Source: Marinobacterium_E sp035458585
Lineage (GTDB): Bacteria > Pseudomonadota > Gammaproteobacteria > Pseudomonadales > Balneatricaceae
Assembly (NCBI GenBank): GCA_035458585.1
Contig: DATHZN010000130.1
Location: 1 to 29,230, forward strand
Direction of reading: 5' to 3'
Length of the DNA: 29,230 bases
In this document: piece after piece, positions 14,147-22,207 of the stretch
Layout of the letters: each line of letters opens with the position of its first letter
Numbering within the stretch: position 1 is the first letter of the stretch
Position numbers and translations under genes: made by a program
Notes under the pieces: generated by a model
Seen by the model: the letters and a program-made list of their open reading frames with translations, nothing else
What the model was told of the DNA's origin: nothing
The model's database searches: none

Positions 14147-14755
14147 CTCGGTATCACTGAAATGAACCTCAGTCATCATATGACCTAGCTTGCCCATTTT
14201 GGTTTCTAAGTAGTGCTCGTTGTAGCGGTTTTTGCCAACCTGCAAGGGCACACGCTCTGCGACATCAACATCAAAGCGCGTCAAAGCAGCCACCTTACGC
14301 GGATTGTTGGTCATTAGGTTAACGCGCTCAATGCCCAGATGTTGCAACATAGGCAGGCACATTGAGTAGTCACGCATATCGGCCGCAAAACCTAACTGCT
14401 CATTAGCCTCAACGGTGTCGCAACCGCCATCCTGGAGATTGTAGGCACGAATCTTATTCAGCAATCCTATTCCGCGGCCCTCTTGACGCAAATAGAGCAA
14501 CACACCACTACCCTCTTCCGCTATACGCTTGAGTGCCTCTTGCAGCTGAAAGCCGCAGTCACAACGCAAACTGAAAAGCGCGTCACCCGTCAAACACTCG
14601 GAGTGCAGACGAGCCAATACCGGCGAGTCGCCTTTCACTTCACCAAATACCAGAGCAACATGCTCCTTGCCGCTTTCAGTATCCTCGAAACCAACCATGC
14701 GAAACACACCCCAAGGGGTGGGTAACTTAGATTCCGCTACAAAGTTGATACTCAC
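14129..14755 (-). CDS. ribA: GTP cyclohydrolase II
   Basis: A 208-residue stand-alone GTP cyclohydrolase II, which opens GTP to 2,5-diamino-6-ribosylamino-pyrimidinone phosphate, formate and pyrophosphate: the GTP branch of riboflavin synthesis. Zinc ligands are Cys54, Cys65 and Cys67 (H-S-E-C...R-C-D-C-G), with the same numbering as in E. coli RibA. The R-Q-E-G-R-G-I-G loop and T-N-N-P-R-K-V follow. The frame runs on upstream to a TTG at 14806, but the GTG at 14755 has GAGG 8 bases upstream and aligns exactly with the E. coli start (x-x-x-x-x-V-A-E-x-K-L-P-T-P-W-G). It lies 101 bases after pgpA and may have its own weak promoter. It supplies the activity missing from the RibBX C-terminal domain. 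Confidence 0.95.
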   Translation of the reverse strand: MSINFVAESKLPTPWGVFRMVGFEDTESGKEHVALVFGEVKGDSPVLARLHSECLTGDALFSLRCDCGFQLQEALKRIAEEGSGVLLYLRQEGRGIGLLNKIRAYNLQDGGCDTVEANEQLGFAADMRDYSMCLPMLQHLGIERVNLMTNNPRKVAALTRFDVDVAERVPLQVGKNRYNEHYLETKMGKLGHMMTEVHFSDTEEHKAH

Positions 14756-14763
14756 TACTCTAA

Positions 14764-14767
14764 CCTC
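14764..14767 (-). promoter_or_regulatory. Shine-Dalgarno site that fixes the GTG start of ribA
   Basis: GAGG on minus, 8 bases before the GTG at 14755. It supports a GTG start over the upstream TTG at 14806. Confidence 0.75.
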
Positions 14768-14856
14768 ATTTTTGGCAGCCCAATGCTGTCCTTTGACGTT
14801 GCTCAAACTGACACAACCAGTAAGCTATCTACGTCAGGTCTATCAACTCAGATCTT

Positions 14857-15336
14857 TCAGAACTGTATTAGATAGCTTAGACCCTGAACGCAGACCAGGG
14901 ACATGATCCCAGCCAGCACATCATCTAGCATAATACCGAGACCGCCGGAGACACGTTTATCGACCCACCCAATTGGCCAGGGCTTTAAAATATCGAACAA
15001 TCTGAACAGAACAAACCCGATAACCACCCAGCTCACGCCCTCAGGAAGAGCCAGGTAGGTAATCCATAAACCGACAAACTCGTCCCAGACAATTCCGCCA
15101 TGGTCATGGACTCCGAGGTCCGAGGATGTGCGACCACAGAGCCAAACACCCAGCAAAAAACTCGCCACAACAAGCGCTAAATAATATCCAAGATTCAAGT
15201 CTGCAAAGAGCATCCAAATTGGAATTGCCGCCAGAGTACCGAAGGTTCCGGGCGCTTTTGGTACCGCACCGCTTCCCAGACCAAACGCCAGGAAATGAAT
15301 AGGGTTACGCCATACGCTGGACGGTGCATGTTTCAT
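14857..15336 (-). CDS. pgpA: Phosphatidylglycerophosphatase A
   Basis: A 159-residue inner-membrane phosphatase that converts phosphatidylglycerophosphate to phosphatidylglycerol. The family pattern is strong: the G-S-G-x-x-P-x-A-P-G-T-F-G-T-L segment near 21-34, the acidic motif D-H-G-x-I-V-W-D-E-F-V-G near 78-89, and F-R-L-F-D-I-L-K-P-W-P-I near 110-122, followed by G-x-G-I-M-L-D-D-V-L-A-G. Hydrophobic stretches between these fit three or four membrane helices. The start overlaps the thiL stop (ATGA), indicating coupling. Placement after thiL and nusB is the usual gammaproteobacterial order. Confidence 0.95.
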   Translation of the reverse strand: MKHAPSSVWRNPIHFLAFGLGSGAVPKAPGTFGTLAAIPIWMLFADLNLGYYLALVVASFLLGVWLCGRTSSDLGVHDHGGIVWDEFVGLWITYLALPEGVSWVVIGFVLFRLFDILKPWPIGWVDKRVSGGLGIMLDDVLAGIMSLVCVQGLSYLIQF

Positions 15337-16307
15337 TGAGGATCTCCAAAATGATCAAATCCAGCGCCGATTTGGGGTACCCAAGATTCCCCGTTGAATG
15401 AGACATGCACGCCACTTCCACTGACAATCCTGCCTATGGGTGTCAGAGGCAAGTCCAATCGTGCGGACAGTTTATCCACTTCAGCTAGGTGCTCCTCGGC
15501 TACTGTAAAGCAGAGTTCAAAATCTTCGCCACCTGTTGAAGCCCACTGTCGCGCCTGAGTCTGATCTACAAACGTGCTCAGGGCTTGGGACAGAGGCAGA
15601 GTCTCTAGTTCAACCTCTGCACCAACAGAAGAGCGGTCAAGCAGGTGCCCCAGATCGGCCAACAACCCATCAGAGATATCAATTGCAGCCGTTGCAATGT
15701 CTCGCAGCGCCAGCCCCAGCTCGGTGCGCGGAGTCGGTCTGAGAAAGCGCTGTAACAGATAGTTATGAATCTCAGACTGCGCAGCACCCCTTTTGATCAG
15801 CTCTAGGCCGGCGCGACTGTCGCCAAGTGTGCCACTGGCAAAAATGATATCACCGGGCTGTGCACCGCTTCGCCTCAGCGCTTTTTCTGCTGGCACCGAA
15901 CCTTGCACTTGCGCAGTGAGTACCCTGACCGGACCACTGCAGGTGTCGCCGCCAACAAGGGTGATTTGGTAGCGTTCCAGTGCACCATCCAGACCTGTTC
16001 TAAACGCAGCTAACCAACTCTCATCCGCCCGAGGCAAAGTAACCGAGAGGGTCAGCCAAAGCGGTTCAGCGCCCATGGCTGCCAAGTCACTTACTGATGA
16101 CCCTAGCAAGCGCCAGGCGAGATCTTCTGCACTGATATCGGGAAGAAAGTGCACACCCTCTACTAGCGTATCGATTGATATAGCTAGCTGCTCTCCGGAG
16201 GGGGGCATGACCAGAGCACAATCATCGCCTACACCGAGCGCTACAGTTGGCGCCGCTTTGGCGCTAGGCGCAAAGTAGCTCGTGATGATTTCAAACTCGC
16301 CGGGCAT
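15333..16307 (-). CDS. thiL: Thiamine-monophosphate kinase
   Basis: A 324-residue ThiL of the PurM/ThiL ATP-binding fold, which phosphorylates thiamine monophosphate to the active cofactor thiamine diphosphate. Features include G-V-G-D-D-C-A-L near the N-terminus (Mg/ATP-binding aspartates), S-I-D-T-L-V-E-G-V-H-F, the helix with S-V-S-D-L-A-A-M-G-A, V-G-G-D-T and the late D-I-S-D-G-L-L-A-D-L and S-T-G-G-E-D-F-E-L-C-F. The start overlaps the nusB stop by one base (TAATG) and the end overlaps pgpA. Its product is the cofactor of Dxs, which is encoded tail-to-tail with this operon. Confidence 0.95.
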   Translation of the reverse strand: MPGEFEIITSYFAPSAKAAPTVALGVGDDCALVMPPSGEQLAISIDTLVEGVHFLPDISAEDLAWRLLGSSVSDLAAMGAEPLWLTLSVTLPRADESWLAAFRTGLDGALERYQITLVGGDTCSGPVRVLTAQVQGSVPAEKALRRSGAQPGDIIFASGTLGDSRAGLELIKRGAAQSEIHNYLLQRFLRPTPRTELGLALRDIATAAIDISDGLLADLGHLLDRSSVGAEVELETLPLSQALSTFVDQTQARQWASTGGEDFELCFTVAEEHLAEVDKLSARLDLPLTPIGRIVSGSGVHVSFNGESWVPQIGAGFDHFGDPQ

Positions 16308-16777
16308 TACTTTTGACGCGCAGCCTTAATCTCGAGTGTGCGTACTTTCTGCGCCAGCTTATCGAGTACACCATTCACATAGCGGTGACTCTCAGTTGCA
16401 CCAAAGCGTTTAGCCAGTTCAACACTTTCGTTAATCGCCACCTTGTATGGCACCTCGATGCGATGAATCAGCTCATAACTACCAATGCGCAGCACGGCTA
16501 ATTCAACTGGATCAAGATCATCAACTGAACGATCCAAATAAGCGGAGAATGCGACATCCAACTCTGAACGCTTACCAATCACGCCATGCAACAGCTCCGC
16601 AAAGAGCGGCACGTCGGTGTCTGACATATCGTTATCGACGCGAAACTGCGCCTCAATCTCATTCGCCGGGTGCCCAGCTAATTGCCACTGGTATAGCGCT
16701 TGTAGCGTGTAGCTGCGAGCATTACGGCGCTTCTCAGTGTTAGAGAAGCGCTTTTTAGCTGGTTTATCGTCGCTCAT
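16307..16777 (-). CDS. nusB: Transcription antitermination factor NusB
   Basis: A 156-residue NusB, the all-helical partner of NusE (S10) that binds boxA RNA in rRNA antitermination complexes. It shows the basic N-terminus with R-R-N-A-R-S-Y-T-L-Q-A-L-Y-Q-W, then Y-L-D-R-S-V-D-D-L-D-P-V-E-L-A-V-L-R-I-G-S-Y-E-L, and V-P-Y-K-V-A-I-N-E-S-V-E-L-A-K-R-F-G followed by Y-V-N-G-V-L-D-K-L-A. Only one base separates it from the ribH stop and it overlaps thiL by one. The pairing with ribH is common across proteobacteria. Confidence 0.96.
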   Translation of the reverse strand: MSDDKPAKKRFSNTEKRRNARSYTLQALYQWQLAGHPANEIEAQFRVDNDMSDTDVPLFAELLHGVIGKRSELDVAFSAYLDRSVDDLDPVELAVLRIGSYELIHRIEVPYKVAINESVELAKRFGATESHRYVNGVLDKLAQKVRTLEIKAARQK

Positions 16778-16778
16778 C

Positions 16779-17252
16779 TTAAACCTCGAGCTGACGCAGC
16801 AAACTTACCATCTCAATCGCTGAGAGTGCTGCCTCTGCACCTTTGTTACCCATTTTCGTACCTGAACGCTCAATTGCCTGCTCAATGCTATTCACAGTCA
16901 GAATCCCGTTCGCCACTGGAACATCAAAGTCAAGAGAGACCTGTGCGACCCCTTTCGAGCTCTCGTTTGATACAAACTCAAAGTGCGGCGTACCTCCACG
17001 GATAACAGCACCCAAAGCGATAATTGCGTCATCGCGCTTCTGCTGTGCCACACGTTTTACTGCCAGTGGCACCTCAAATGCTCCTGGTACTCGAACGATA
17101 CGAATATTCTCTTCACTCACGCCATGACGCTTAAGCGTATCGACGGCGCCCTCTACCAGGCTCTCAACAACAAACTCATTGAAACGACCCACAACCAGGG
17201 TGTACTTCCCCTCGGCGGCAACAAAGTTGCCCTCAACTACTGTTAGGCTCAT
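16779..17252 (-). CDS. ribH: 6,7-dimethyl-8-ribityllumazine synthase
   Basis: A 157-residue lumazine synthase, which joins 5-amino-6-ribitylaminouracil with 3,4-dihydroxy-2-butanone-4-phosphate to give the direct riboflavin precursor. Seen are G-R-F-N-E-F-V-V near the N-terminus, V-P-G-A-F-E-V-P (substrate loop), G-A-V-I-R-G-G-T-P-H-F-E-F-V with the catalytic histidine, and S-I-E-Q-A-I-E-R-S-G-T-K-M-G-N-K-G at the phosphate site. Both substrates are made by the neighbouring genes (RibBX for the butanone, RibA and RibD for the pyrimidine). It starts 6 bases after the ribBX stop. It should form pentamers or an icosahedral shell. Confidence 0.96.
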   Translation of the reverse strand: MSLTVVEGNFVAAEGKYTLVVGRFNEFVVESLVEGAVDTLKRHGVSEENIRIVRVPGAFEVPLAVKRVAQQKRDDAIIALGAVIRGGTPHFEFVSNESSKGVAQVSLDFDVPVANGILTVNSIEQAIERSGTKMGNKGAEAALSAIEMVSLLRQLEV

Positions 17253-17258
17253 GCTCTC

Positions 17259-18371
17259 TTACTCTTCAAACGGAATGTACTCTTCAATCTCAAGGTCGAA
17301 GCCCGAGATCGCATTAAATTTCATTGGCGAACTCAACAAACGCATCTTACGGACGCCCAAATCGCGCAGAATCTGAGAACCTGTACCCACCTGCAGGTAG
17401 GCGCCTGAGGCACTCATATTAACTTTAGACGGTTTGGTGTTATCGAGTGCCCTGACGGAATCACCGAGATCGATTCGCTCAGCGGTGTCGAGCAGCAGGG
17501 CTACGCCCTTACCCTCTTGGGCGATGCGCTCAAGCGCGCGACGCAGTGTCCATTTCGGATCTTCCGATGCGACACCGACGACATCACGAAGCACTTCGGT
17601 CCGCGTGTGCACGCGGACCAACGTAGGCTGGTCACTCATGATCTCACCTTGATACATCGCTAGATGATTGCAGCCCTGAATATCATCGCGATAGATACGG
17701 TAGTTGAAACTGCCGTAGTCAGTGTCCATCTGTCCCTGATCAGTCGCGACTACCGTCGTCTCGTTGGTAGTGCGGTAGTGAATCAGGTCAGCTATCGTAC
17801 CGATCTTAAGGCCGTGTTCTTTAGCAAACTGCTCCAACTCAGGGCGGCGAGCCATAGTGCCATCATCATTCATGATCTCAACAATCACACTGGCAGCAGA
17901 GGTCATACCGGCCATACGAGCCAGATCCACACCGGCCTCGGTATGCCCAGCTCGACTCAGCACACCACCTGGTTGCGCCATAAGAGGGAAAATATGGCCC
18001 GGTTGCACAATATCACTCGGCTTAGCATCCGGCTTAACTGCAGTACGCACCGTCAGTGCGCGATCAGCAGCCGAAATACCAGTCGTCACACCCTCGGCCG
18101 CTTCGATTGAGACAGTGAAGTTGGTGGAGTAAGCCGCACCATTTGATTGCACCATCAACGGCAAGCGCAGTTGCTCACAATGAGACCGGCTCAGCGTCAA
18201 ACAGATTAATCCACGTGCGTACTTTGCCATGAAGTTAATATCTTCCGGACGAACCATCTCGGCGGCGATAACCAAATCACCCTCGTTTTCACGGTCCTCG
18301 TCATCCATCAAGATGACCATCTTGCCCTGACGTATATCCTCAACCAGCTCTTCAGTGGTATTTAATTGCAT
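17259..18371 (-). CDS. ribB: 3,4-dihydroxy-2-butanone-4-phosphate synthase with degenerate GTP cyclohydrolase II domain (RibBX)
   Basis: A 370-residue fused protein. The N-terminal half (about 1-205) is a normal DHBP synthase: D-D-E-D-R-E-N-E-G-D at 23-32, the R-A-G-H-T-E-A segment and E-I-M-N-D-D-G-T-M-A-R, making the four-carbon unit from ribulose-5-phosphate. The second half resembles GTP cyclohydrolase II, but after L-V-R-V-H the zinc cysteines are gone (T-R-T-E-V-L-R-D-V-V instead of S-E-C...C-D-C). The Q-E-G-R-G loop reads Q-E-G-K-G-V-A-L-L. This is the known RibBX type, and RibA supplies the activity. An ATG at 18383 is possible, but the one at 18371 has GGGAG 5 bases upstream. The gene starts 14 bases after ribE stops. 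Confidence 0.93.
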   Translation of the reverse strand: MQLNTTEELVEDIRQGKMVILMDDEDRENEGDLVIAAEMVRPEDINFMAKYARGLICLTLSRSHCEQLRLPLMVQSNGAAYSTNFTVSIEAAEGVTTGISAADRALTVRTAVKPDAKPSDIVQPGHIFPLMAQPGGVLSRAGHTEAGVDLARMAGMTSAASVIVEIMNDDGTMARRPELEQFAKEHGLKIGTIADLIHYRTTNETTVVATDQGQMDTDYGSFNYRIYRDDIQGCNHLAMYQGEIMSDQPTLVRVHTRTEVLRDVVGVASEDPKWTLRRALERIAQEGKGVALLLDTAERIDLGDSVRALDNTKPSKVNMSASGAYLQVGTGSQILRDLGVRKMRLLSSPMKFNAISGFDLEIEEYIPFEE

Positions 18372-18376
18372 CGTCT

Positions 18377-18381
18377 CTCCC
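18377..18381 (-). promoter_or_regulatory. Shine-Dalgarno site choosing the inner ATG of ribBX
   Basis: GGGAG on minus, 5 bases before the ATG at 18371. The upstream in-frame ATG at 18383 overlaps this site and has none of its own. Confidence 0.75.
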
Positions 18382-18385
18382 ATTA

Positions 18386-19048
18386 TTAGCGACGCAGGTA
18401 ACCCGCGGCGGCCAGTAAATCTATCGACACACCTTTAGCTGGCTCAGCGTACTCATCTTTTGCGCTGAGCAGGCGATCAAGGTAACGCGCGATCATATCC
18501 ACCTCTATGTGAACCTTGCGGCCAGCCGTGTAACCGCTAATGATCGTACCCGCAGCCGTGTGCGGCACTATATTAAGATCAAAGCCGTTCGAGCTCAGAC
18601 CATTGACAGTTAAACTGACCCCATCAATGGTGATAGAACCCTTAGCAGCGATAAAACGCCGCAGCTCACCGGGAGCCCATATCTCGATACGAACTGAGCG
18701 TGCATCAGCCTCAATGCTCTGCACCTCGCCGACCCCATCGACATGACCGGAGACCAGATGTCCACCAAGGCGAGTCGTGGGTAGCAGAGCCTTCTCCAAA
18801 TTGACACTCTCGCCCACCTTAAGCTGAGCGATGCGACTGTGAGCCAAGGTCTCCTGAGAGACATCCGCAGTGAAACTGTGCTGATCCCAAGCAACTACCG
18901 TCAAGCAGACACCATTGGTGGCGATACTATCGCCCAATTGGACGTCAGCCATATCCAGACTACCCACACTCAACCTAAGCCTGAGATCACCGCCAATCGG
19001 CTCTATCGATTGGACGCTACCGACCGCCTCTATAATTCCCGTGAACAT
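18386..19048 (-). CDS. ribE: Riboflavin synthase, alpha chain
   Basis: A 220-residue riboflavin synthase, which disproportionates two lumazine molecules into riboflavin and a pyrimidine that is recycled by RibH. It has the family's tandem barrel: repeat 1 begins M-F-T-G-I-I-E-A-V-G and includes N-G-V-C-L-T-V; repeat 2 begins G-H-L-V-S-G-H-V-D-G-V-G and includes S-I-T-I-D-G-V-S-L-T-V-N. A C-terminal helix region for trimer contact follows (V-D-M-I-A-R-Y-L-D-R-L). A longer frame opens at a TTG (19063), but the ATG at 19048 gives the canonical N-terminus and overlaps the ribD stop (TAATG). Some databases call this gene ribC in gammaproteobacteria. Confidence 0.96.
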   Translation of the reverse strand: MFTGIIEAVGSVQSIEPIGGDLRLRLSVGSLDMADVQLGDSIATNGVCLTVVAWDQHSFTADVSQETLAHSRIAQLKVGESVNLEKALLPTTRLGGHLVSGHVDGVGEVQSIEADARSVRIEIWAPGELRRFIAAKGSITIDGVSLTVNGLSSNGFDLNIVPHTAAGTIISGYTAGRKVHIEVDMIARYLDRLLSAKDEYAEPAKGVSIDLLAAAGYLRR

Positions 19049-20154
19049 TAGACAAACTGCCAAATAAAACGTATGTCGTCGCCAAATTGGCGAAGATCTT
19101 TTAATTTCAAAGCTTGCGCCTGTGCCATGGTGTCAAACGGTAAATCCAGCAACGGTCGCGCTTCGCTGCCCATCAACTTGGGAGCCATGTAGATCCATAG
19201 TTCATCTACCAAACCGGCTTCAACAAAAGCACCCGCAAGTACGGCTCCGGTTTCAACGAGGAGCTCGTTAACCCCCCTTTCCGCAGCCAGATGTTCGACT
19301 AGCCAATGCAGATCCAATCCGCGACTCGTTTGCGGCACCTGCAGATAACTCAGTTGCTCTGTTGAGACGGGTTGATGATCAAGTTCCCCATGACAGATCA
19401 GTGTCGGAGCGTTGCCATCAGAGACACGAGCTCCCTGCGGGGTACGAAGTCGTGAATCCAACACGACCCTCAATGGGGTGGGGTTGTCGACTCGTGCACG
19501 CACATTATCGTTAAGCTGTTCTAAACGGACCGTTAATGCCGAGTCATCGTACAGAATGGAACCCACACCCGTCAGCACCGCAGAGCTACGCGCACGTAAC
19601 TGCTGTACATCCGCACGAGCCGCAGCACCGGTAATCCATTTGGATTCGCCACTGGCCATCGCTGTACGACCATCCGCGCTCATTGCTAACTTTACGCGAA
19701 TAAAAGGTCGCCGCTTTTCCATTCGCGACAGAAAACCAGGATTCAGGGCTCGAGCCTCATTCTCAAGCAGGCCGCTTTGAGCCTCAATACCGGCATCACG
19801 CAGGATCTGTAATCCGCGTCCAGCAACCTCCGGATTCGGATCCACCATTGCAGCAACCACACGGGTGACACCCGCATCCACTAACCCCTTAGCACAGGGC
19901 GGTGTTCTACCATAATGACTGCAAGGCTCCAGCGTGACATAAGCGGTTGCACCACGAGCATCGCCCGCCTGAGCCAGGGCATTGACCTCAGCATGACCCT
20001 CACCCGCTCGCACATGGTACCCCTCACCGATAACCTCGCCATCACGTACCAACACGCATCCCACCCGCGGATTAGGGTCAGTCGTATACAGACCTTTCCA
20101 GGCCAGCTGTATCGCGCGCGACATATAGACGCGATCTTGCTCGGTAAAGGGCAT
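19048..20154 (-). CDS. ribD: Bifunctional pyrimidine deaminase/reductase
   Basis: A 368-residue two-domain enzyme that deaminates and then reduces the product of RibA. The N-terminal cytidine-deaminase-type domain (about 1-145) carries the zinc motif H-A-E-V-N-A-L and P-C-S-H-Y-G-R-T-P-P-C. The C-terminal reductase domain (dihydrofolate-reductase-like) shows R-P-F-I-R-V-K-L-A-M-S-A-D-G-R-T-A and the late L-L-V-E-T-G-A-V-L-A-G-A-F. An in-frame GTG lies one codon upstream, but the ATG at 20154 overlaps the nrdR stop as TGATG and fits the coupling seen through this operon. Cytosolic. Confidence 0.95.
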   Translation of the reverse strand: MPFTEQDRVYMSRAIQLAWKGLYTTDPNPRVGCVLVRDGEVIGEGYHVRAGEGHAEVNALAQAGDARGATAYVTLEPCSHYGRTPPCAKGLVDAGVTRVVAAMVDPNPEVAGRGLQILRDAGIEAQSGLLENEARALNPGFLSRMEKRRPFIRVKLAMSADGRTAMASGESKWITGAAARADVQQLRARSSAVLTGVGSILYDDSALTVRLEQLNDNVRARVDNPTPLRVVLDSRLRTPQGARVSDGNAPTLICHGELDHQPVSTEQLSYLQVPQTSRGLDLHWLVEHLAAERGVNELLVETGAVLAGAFVEAGLVDELWIYMAPKLMGSEARPLLDLPFDTMAQAQALKLKDLRQFGDDIRFIWQFV

Positions 20155-20711
20155 CACTTATTCTCTTCCGCAAACAGGTCTGGACTCTCAGGCCCTTTGG
20201 CTCGACTGCGCCTGGGCTTTGCTTTGACGGCAGGTGCAGAGCCGACGTCGAGCTGTGACTCAGATTCAGTCAGCCGATCAATCTCAAGTCTGAATTCGTT
20301 AATATCCTGGAAGCTACGGTAGACCGAGGCGAATCGCACATAGGCCACCTGATCAAGCCTGCGTAGCTCAGCCATCGCAGCCTCGCCCACCATCACCGAC
20401 GGTATTTCACGCTCTCCCGTGGCACGCAAACGCTGTTTCACCCGGTTGATACAGGCTTCAATATCTTCAACGCCGACTGGGCGCTTCTCTAAGGCACGCT
20501 GTATACCGCCTCGTAGCTTAGCTTCGTCAAAGGGTTGACGCGTGCCGTCGTTCTTGACTAGGCGTGGCATCAACAGTTCGGCTTCTTCAAAGGTGGTAAA
20601 ACGCTCATGGCAGGAGACACACTCACGGCGACGACGTACCTGCTGACCCTCAGCGACAAGTCGCGAGTCAATTACCTTGGTATCCGATGCGCTGCAAAAT
20701 GGACAATGCAT
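20154..20711 (-). CDS. nrdR: Transcriptional repressor NrdR
   Basis: A 185-residue NrdR, a zinc-ribbon/ATP-cone repressor that senses ATP/dATP and represses ribonucleotide reductase genes. The zinc ribbon uses Cys3, Cys6, Cys31 and Cys34 with the R-R-R-R-E-C stretch between. The ATP-cone (about 49-139) begins L-V-K-N-D-G-T-R-Q-P-F-D. After the conserved Y-V-R-F-A-S-V-Y-R-S-F there is a charged, proline-rich tail of about 30 residues (150-185), longer than in the E. coli protein. It heads the riboflavin operon, as is common. No ribonucleotide reductase gene or NrdR-box pair was seen in the window. Confidence 0.95.
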   Translation of the reverse strand: MHCPFCSASDTKVIDSRLVAEGQQVRRRRECVSCHERFTTFEEAELLMPRLVKNDGTRQPFDEAKLRGGIQRALEKRPVGVEDIEACINRVKQRLRATGEREIPSVMVGEAAMAELRRLDQVAYVRFASVYRSFQDINEFRLEIDRLTESESQLDVGSAPAVKAKPRRSRAKGPESPDLFAEENK

Positions 20712-20742
20712 ACTCGCCTCATAATGAGTGGTAAAAGAGCGT

Positions 20743-20773
20743 AAAAAGGGCAGCAGGTCTTACCTTGCTGCCC
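20743..20773 (-). terminator. Intrinsic terminator of glyA
   Basis: On minus, GGGCAGCA pairs with TGCTGCCC over 8 bases, and part of the loop can pair further (GGT with ACC). Five T follow. It lies 72 bases beyond the glyA stop and before nrdR, so glyA and the nrdR-rib operon are probably separate units unless read-through occurs. Confidence 0.85.
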
Positions 20774-20844
20774 TCTGTATTCTAAGAGGTTGAGCACTAA
20801 GTCTCAAACCGCCTCAGAGAGATATTACAATTTCAGTATAAGCT

Positions 20845-22098
20845 TTACTTGTAGACCGGGTACTGAGCACAGATCGCTTTAACCTGCTCTTTAACGCGCG
20901 CTATCGTCGCCTCGTCGTTAATGTTGTCCAGTACATCACAGATCCAGTTGGTCAACTCTTTCACTTCAGCCTCTTTGAACCCGCGGCGAGTCACTGCGGG
21001 CGTACCGATGCGCAGACCTGAAGTGACAAAAGGTGAGCGTGGGTCATTCGGTACAGAGTTTTTGTTTACCGTGATGTTAGCGCGACCCAGAGCGGCATCT
21101 GCGTCTTTGCCGCTGTACTCTTTACCAATGAGGCTCAGCAGGAACAGGTGATCATCCGTACCACCAGACACAACATCAAAGCCACGTGCTAGGAACACCT
21201 CTGCCATTGCCTGGGCGTTCTTCACAACCTGCGCTTGATAGGCTTTCCACTCTGGTTCCATCGCCTCTTTAAAGCAGACCGCTTTCGCCGCGATCACGTG
21301 CATCAGAGGGCCACCCTGTGACTCTGGGAATACTGCGAAGTTGAGCTTTTTCTGCAGTTCCTCATCAGCACGAGCTGATATAATTAGGCCACCACGTGGT
21401 CCGCCCAACGTTTTGTGAGTCGTGGTTGTTACAACATCCGCGTAAGGCAGCGGGCTTGGATATACCCCCGCAGCAACCAGACCAGCGATATGCGCCATAT
21501 CTACGAAGAGGTAAGCACCCACTTTATCAGCGATTTCTCGGAACTTAGCCCAGTCAACAATGCGAGAGTAGGCCGAAAAACCTGCAATGATCATCTTCGG
21601 TTTATGCTCCAGAGCCAGACGCTCAACTTCTGCATAATCCAGATCACCCGCCTCATTCAAACCGTACTGCACAGCATTGTAAATACGGCCAGAGAACGAC
21701 ACAGCCGCTCCGTGTGTTAAGTGACCACCGTGTGCCAGGCTCATACCCAGAATCGTGTCACCCGCCTTACACAACGCCATAAATACCGCTGCATTCGCCT
21801 GCGAACCAGAGTGCGGCTGAACATTCGCATAGGTTGCACCAAAGAGCTCTTTCGCACGATCAATTGCCAACTGCTCTGCAACATCCACGTACTCACAACC
21901 ACCGTAGTAGCGCTTAGAGGGGTAGCCTTCTGCGTATTTGTTGGTCAGTACGGACCCCTGGGCTTCCATGACACGAGGACTGGTATAGTTCTCAGATGCG
22001 ATCAGCTCGATGTGCTCTTCCTGACGCTGTGATTCTGACTGCATTGCGCCCCAGAGCTCTGGGTCGTAGCTTGCGATGTTCATATCCTTGGTAAACAT
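20845..22098 (-). CDS. glyA: Serine hydroxymethyltransferase
   Basis: A 417-residue PLP enzyme, the same length as E. coli GlyA, interconverting serine and glycine with tetrahydrofolate and so feeding one-carbon units. Visible are H-I-E-L-I-A-S-E-N-Y-T-S near the N-terminus, the Y-A-E-G-Y-P segment, the A-H-G-G-H-L-T-H-G loop, D-M-A-H-I-A-G-L, and the PLP lysine Lys229 in T-T-T-T-H-K-T-L-G-G. The frame extends 29 codons further upstream, but that stretch is unlike the family. The ATG at 22098 has AGAGGA 5 bases upstream and aligns with E. coli. A TATAAT about 100 bases upstream and a terminator downstream make it monocistronic. Confidence 0.96.
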   Translation of the reverse strand: MFTKDMNIASYDPELWGAMQSESQRQEEHIELIASENYTSPRVMEAQGSVLTNKYAEGYPSKRYYGGCEYVDVAEQLAIDRAKELFGATYANVQPHSGSQANAAVFMALCKAGDTILGMSLAHGGHLTHGAAVSFSGRIYNAVQYGLNEAGDLDYAEVERLALEHKPKMIIAGFSAYSRIVDWAKFREIADKVGAYLFVDMAHIAGLVAAGVYPSPLPYADVVTTTTHKTLGGPRGGLIISARADEELQKKLNFAVFPESQGGPLMHVIAAKAVCFKEAMEPEWKAYQAQVVKNAQAMAEVFLARGFDVVSGGTDDHLFLLSLIGKEYSGKDADAALGRANITVNKNSVPNDPRSPFVTSGLRIGTPAVTRRGFKEAEVKELTNWICDVLDNINDEATIARVKEQVKAICAQYPVYK

Positions 22099-22103
22099 GA
22101 CAG

Positions 22104-22109
22104 TCCTCT
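22104..22109 (-). promoter_or_regulatory. Shine-Dalgarno site that fixes the start of glyA
   Basis: AGAGGA on minus, 5 bases before the ATG at 22098. It rules against the longer frame that opens at 22185. Confidence 0.8.
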
Positions 22110-22201
22110 TACAAAGGTTTGTGGCAGCTTGGCCAGCATGGACTCGCTCAGTCAGCGAAAAAGTGCCGGAGATAAGCTTTTGCATCTAAATTTTGGCGCG
22201 C

Positions 22202-22207
22202 ATTATA
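22202..22207 (-). promoter_or_regulatory. Candidate -10 element for glyA
   Basis: A perfect TATAAT on minus, in the divergent glyA/ettA region. The hexamer 17 bases upstream (GTGAAT) is a poor -35. The leader to the ATG would be close to 100 bases and holds a small hairpin (TCGCT, loop, AGCGA). No PurR-type site was recognised. Confidence 0.5.

Noticed and set aside
22099..22185. 29-codon N-terminal extension of GlyA
   Set aside because: Not found in the family; AGAGGA fixes the start at 22098 and the candidate promoter lies just upstream of the extension.
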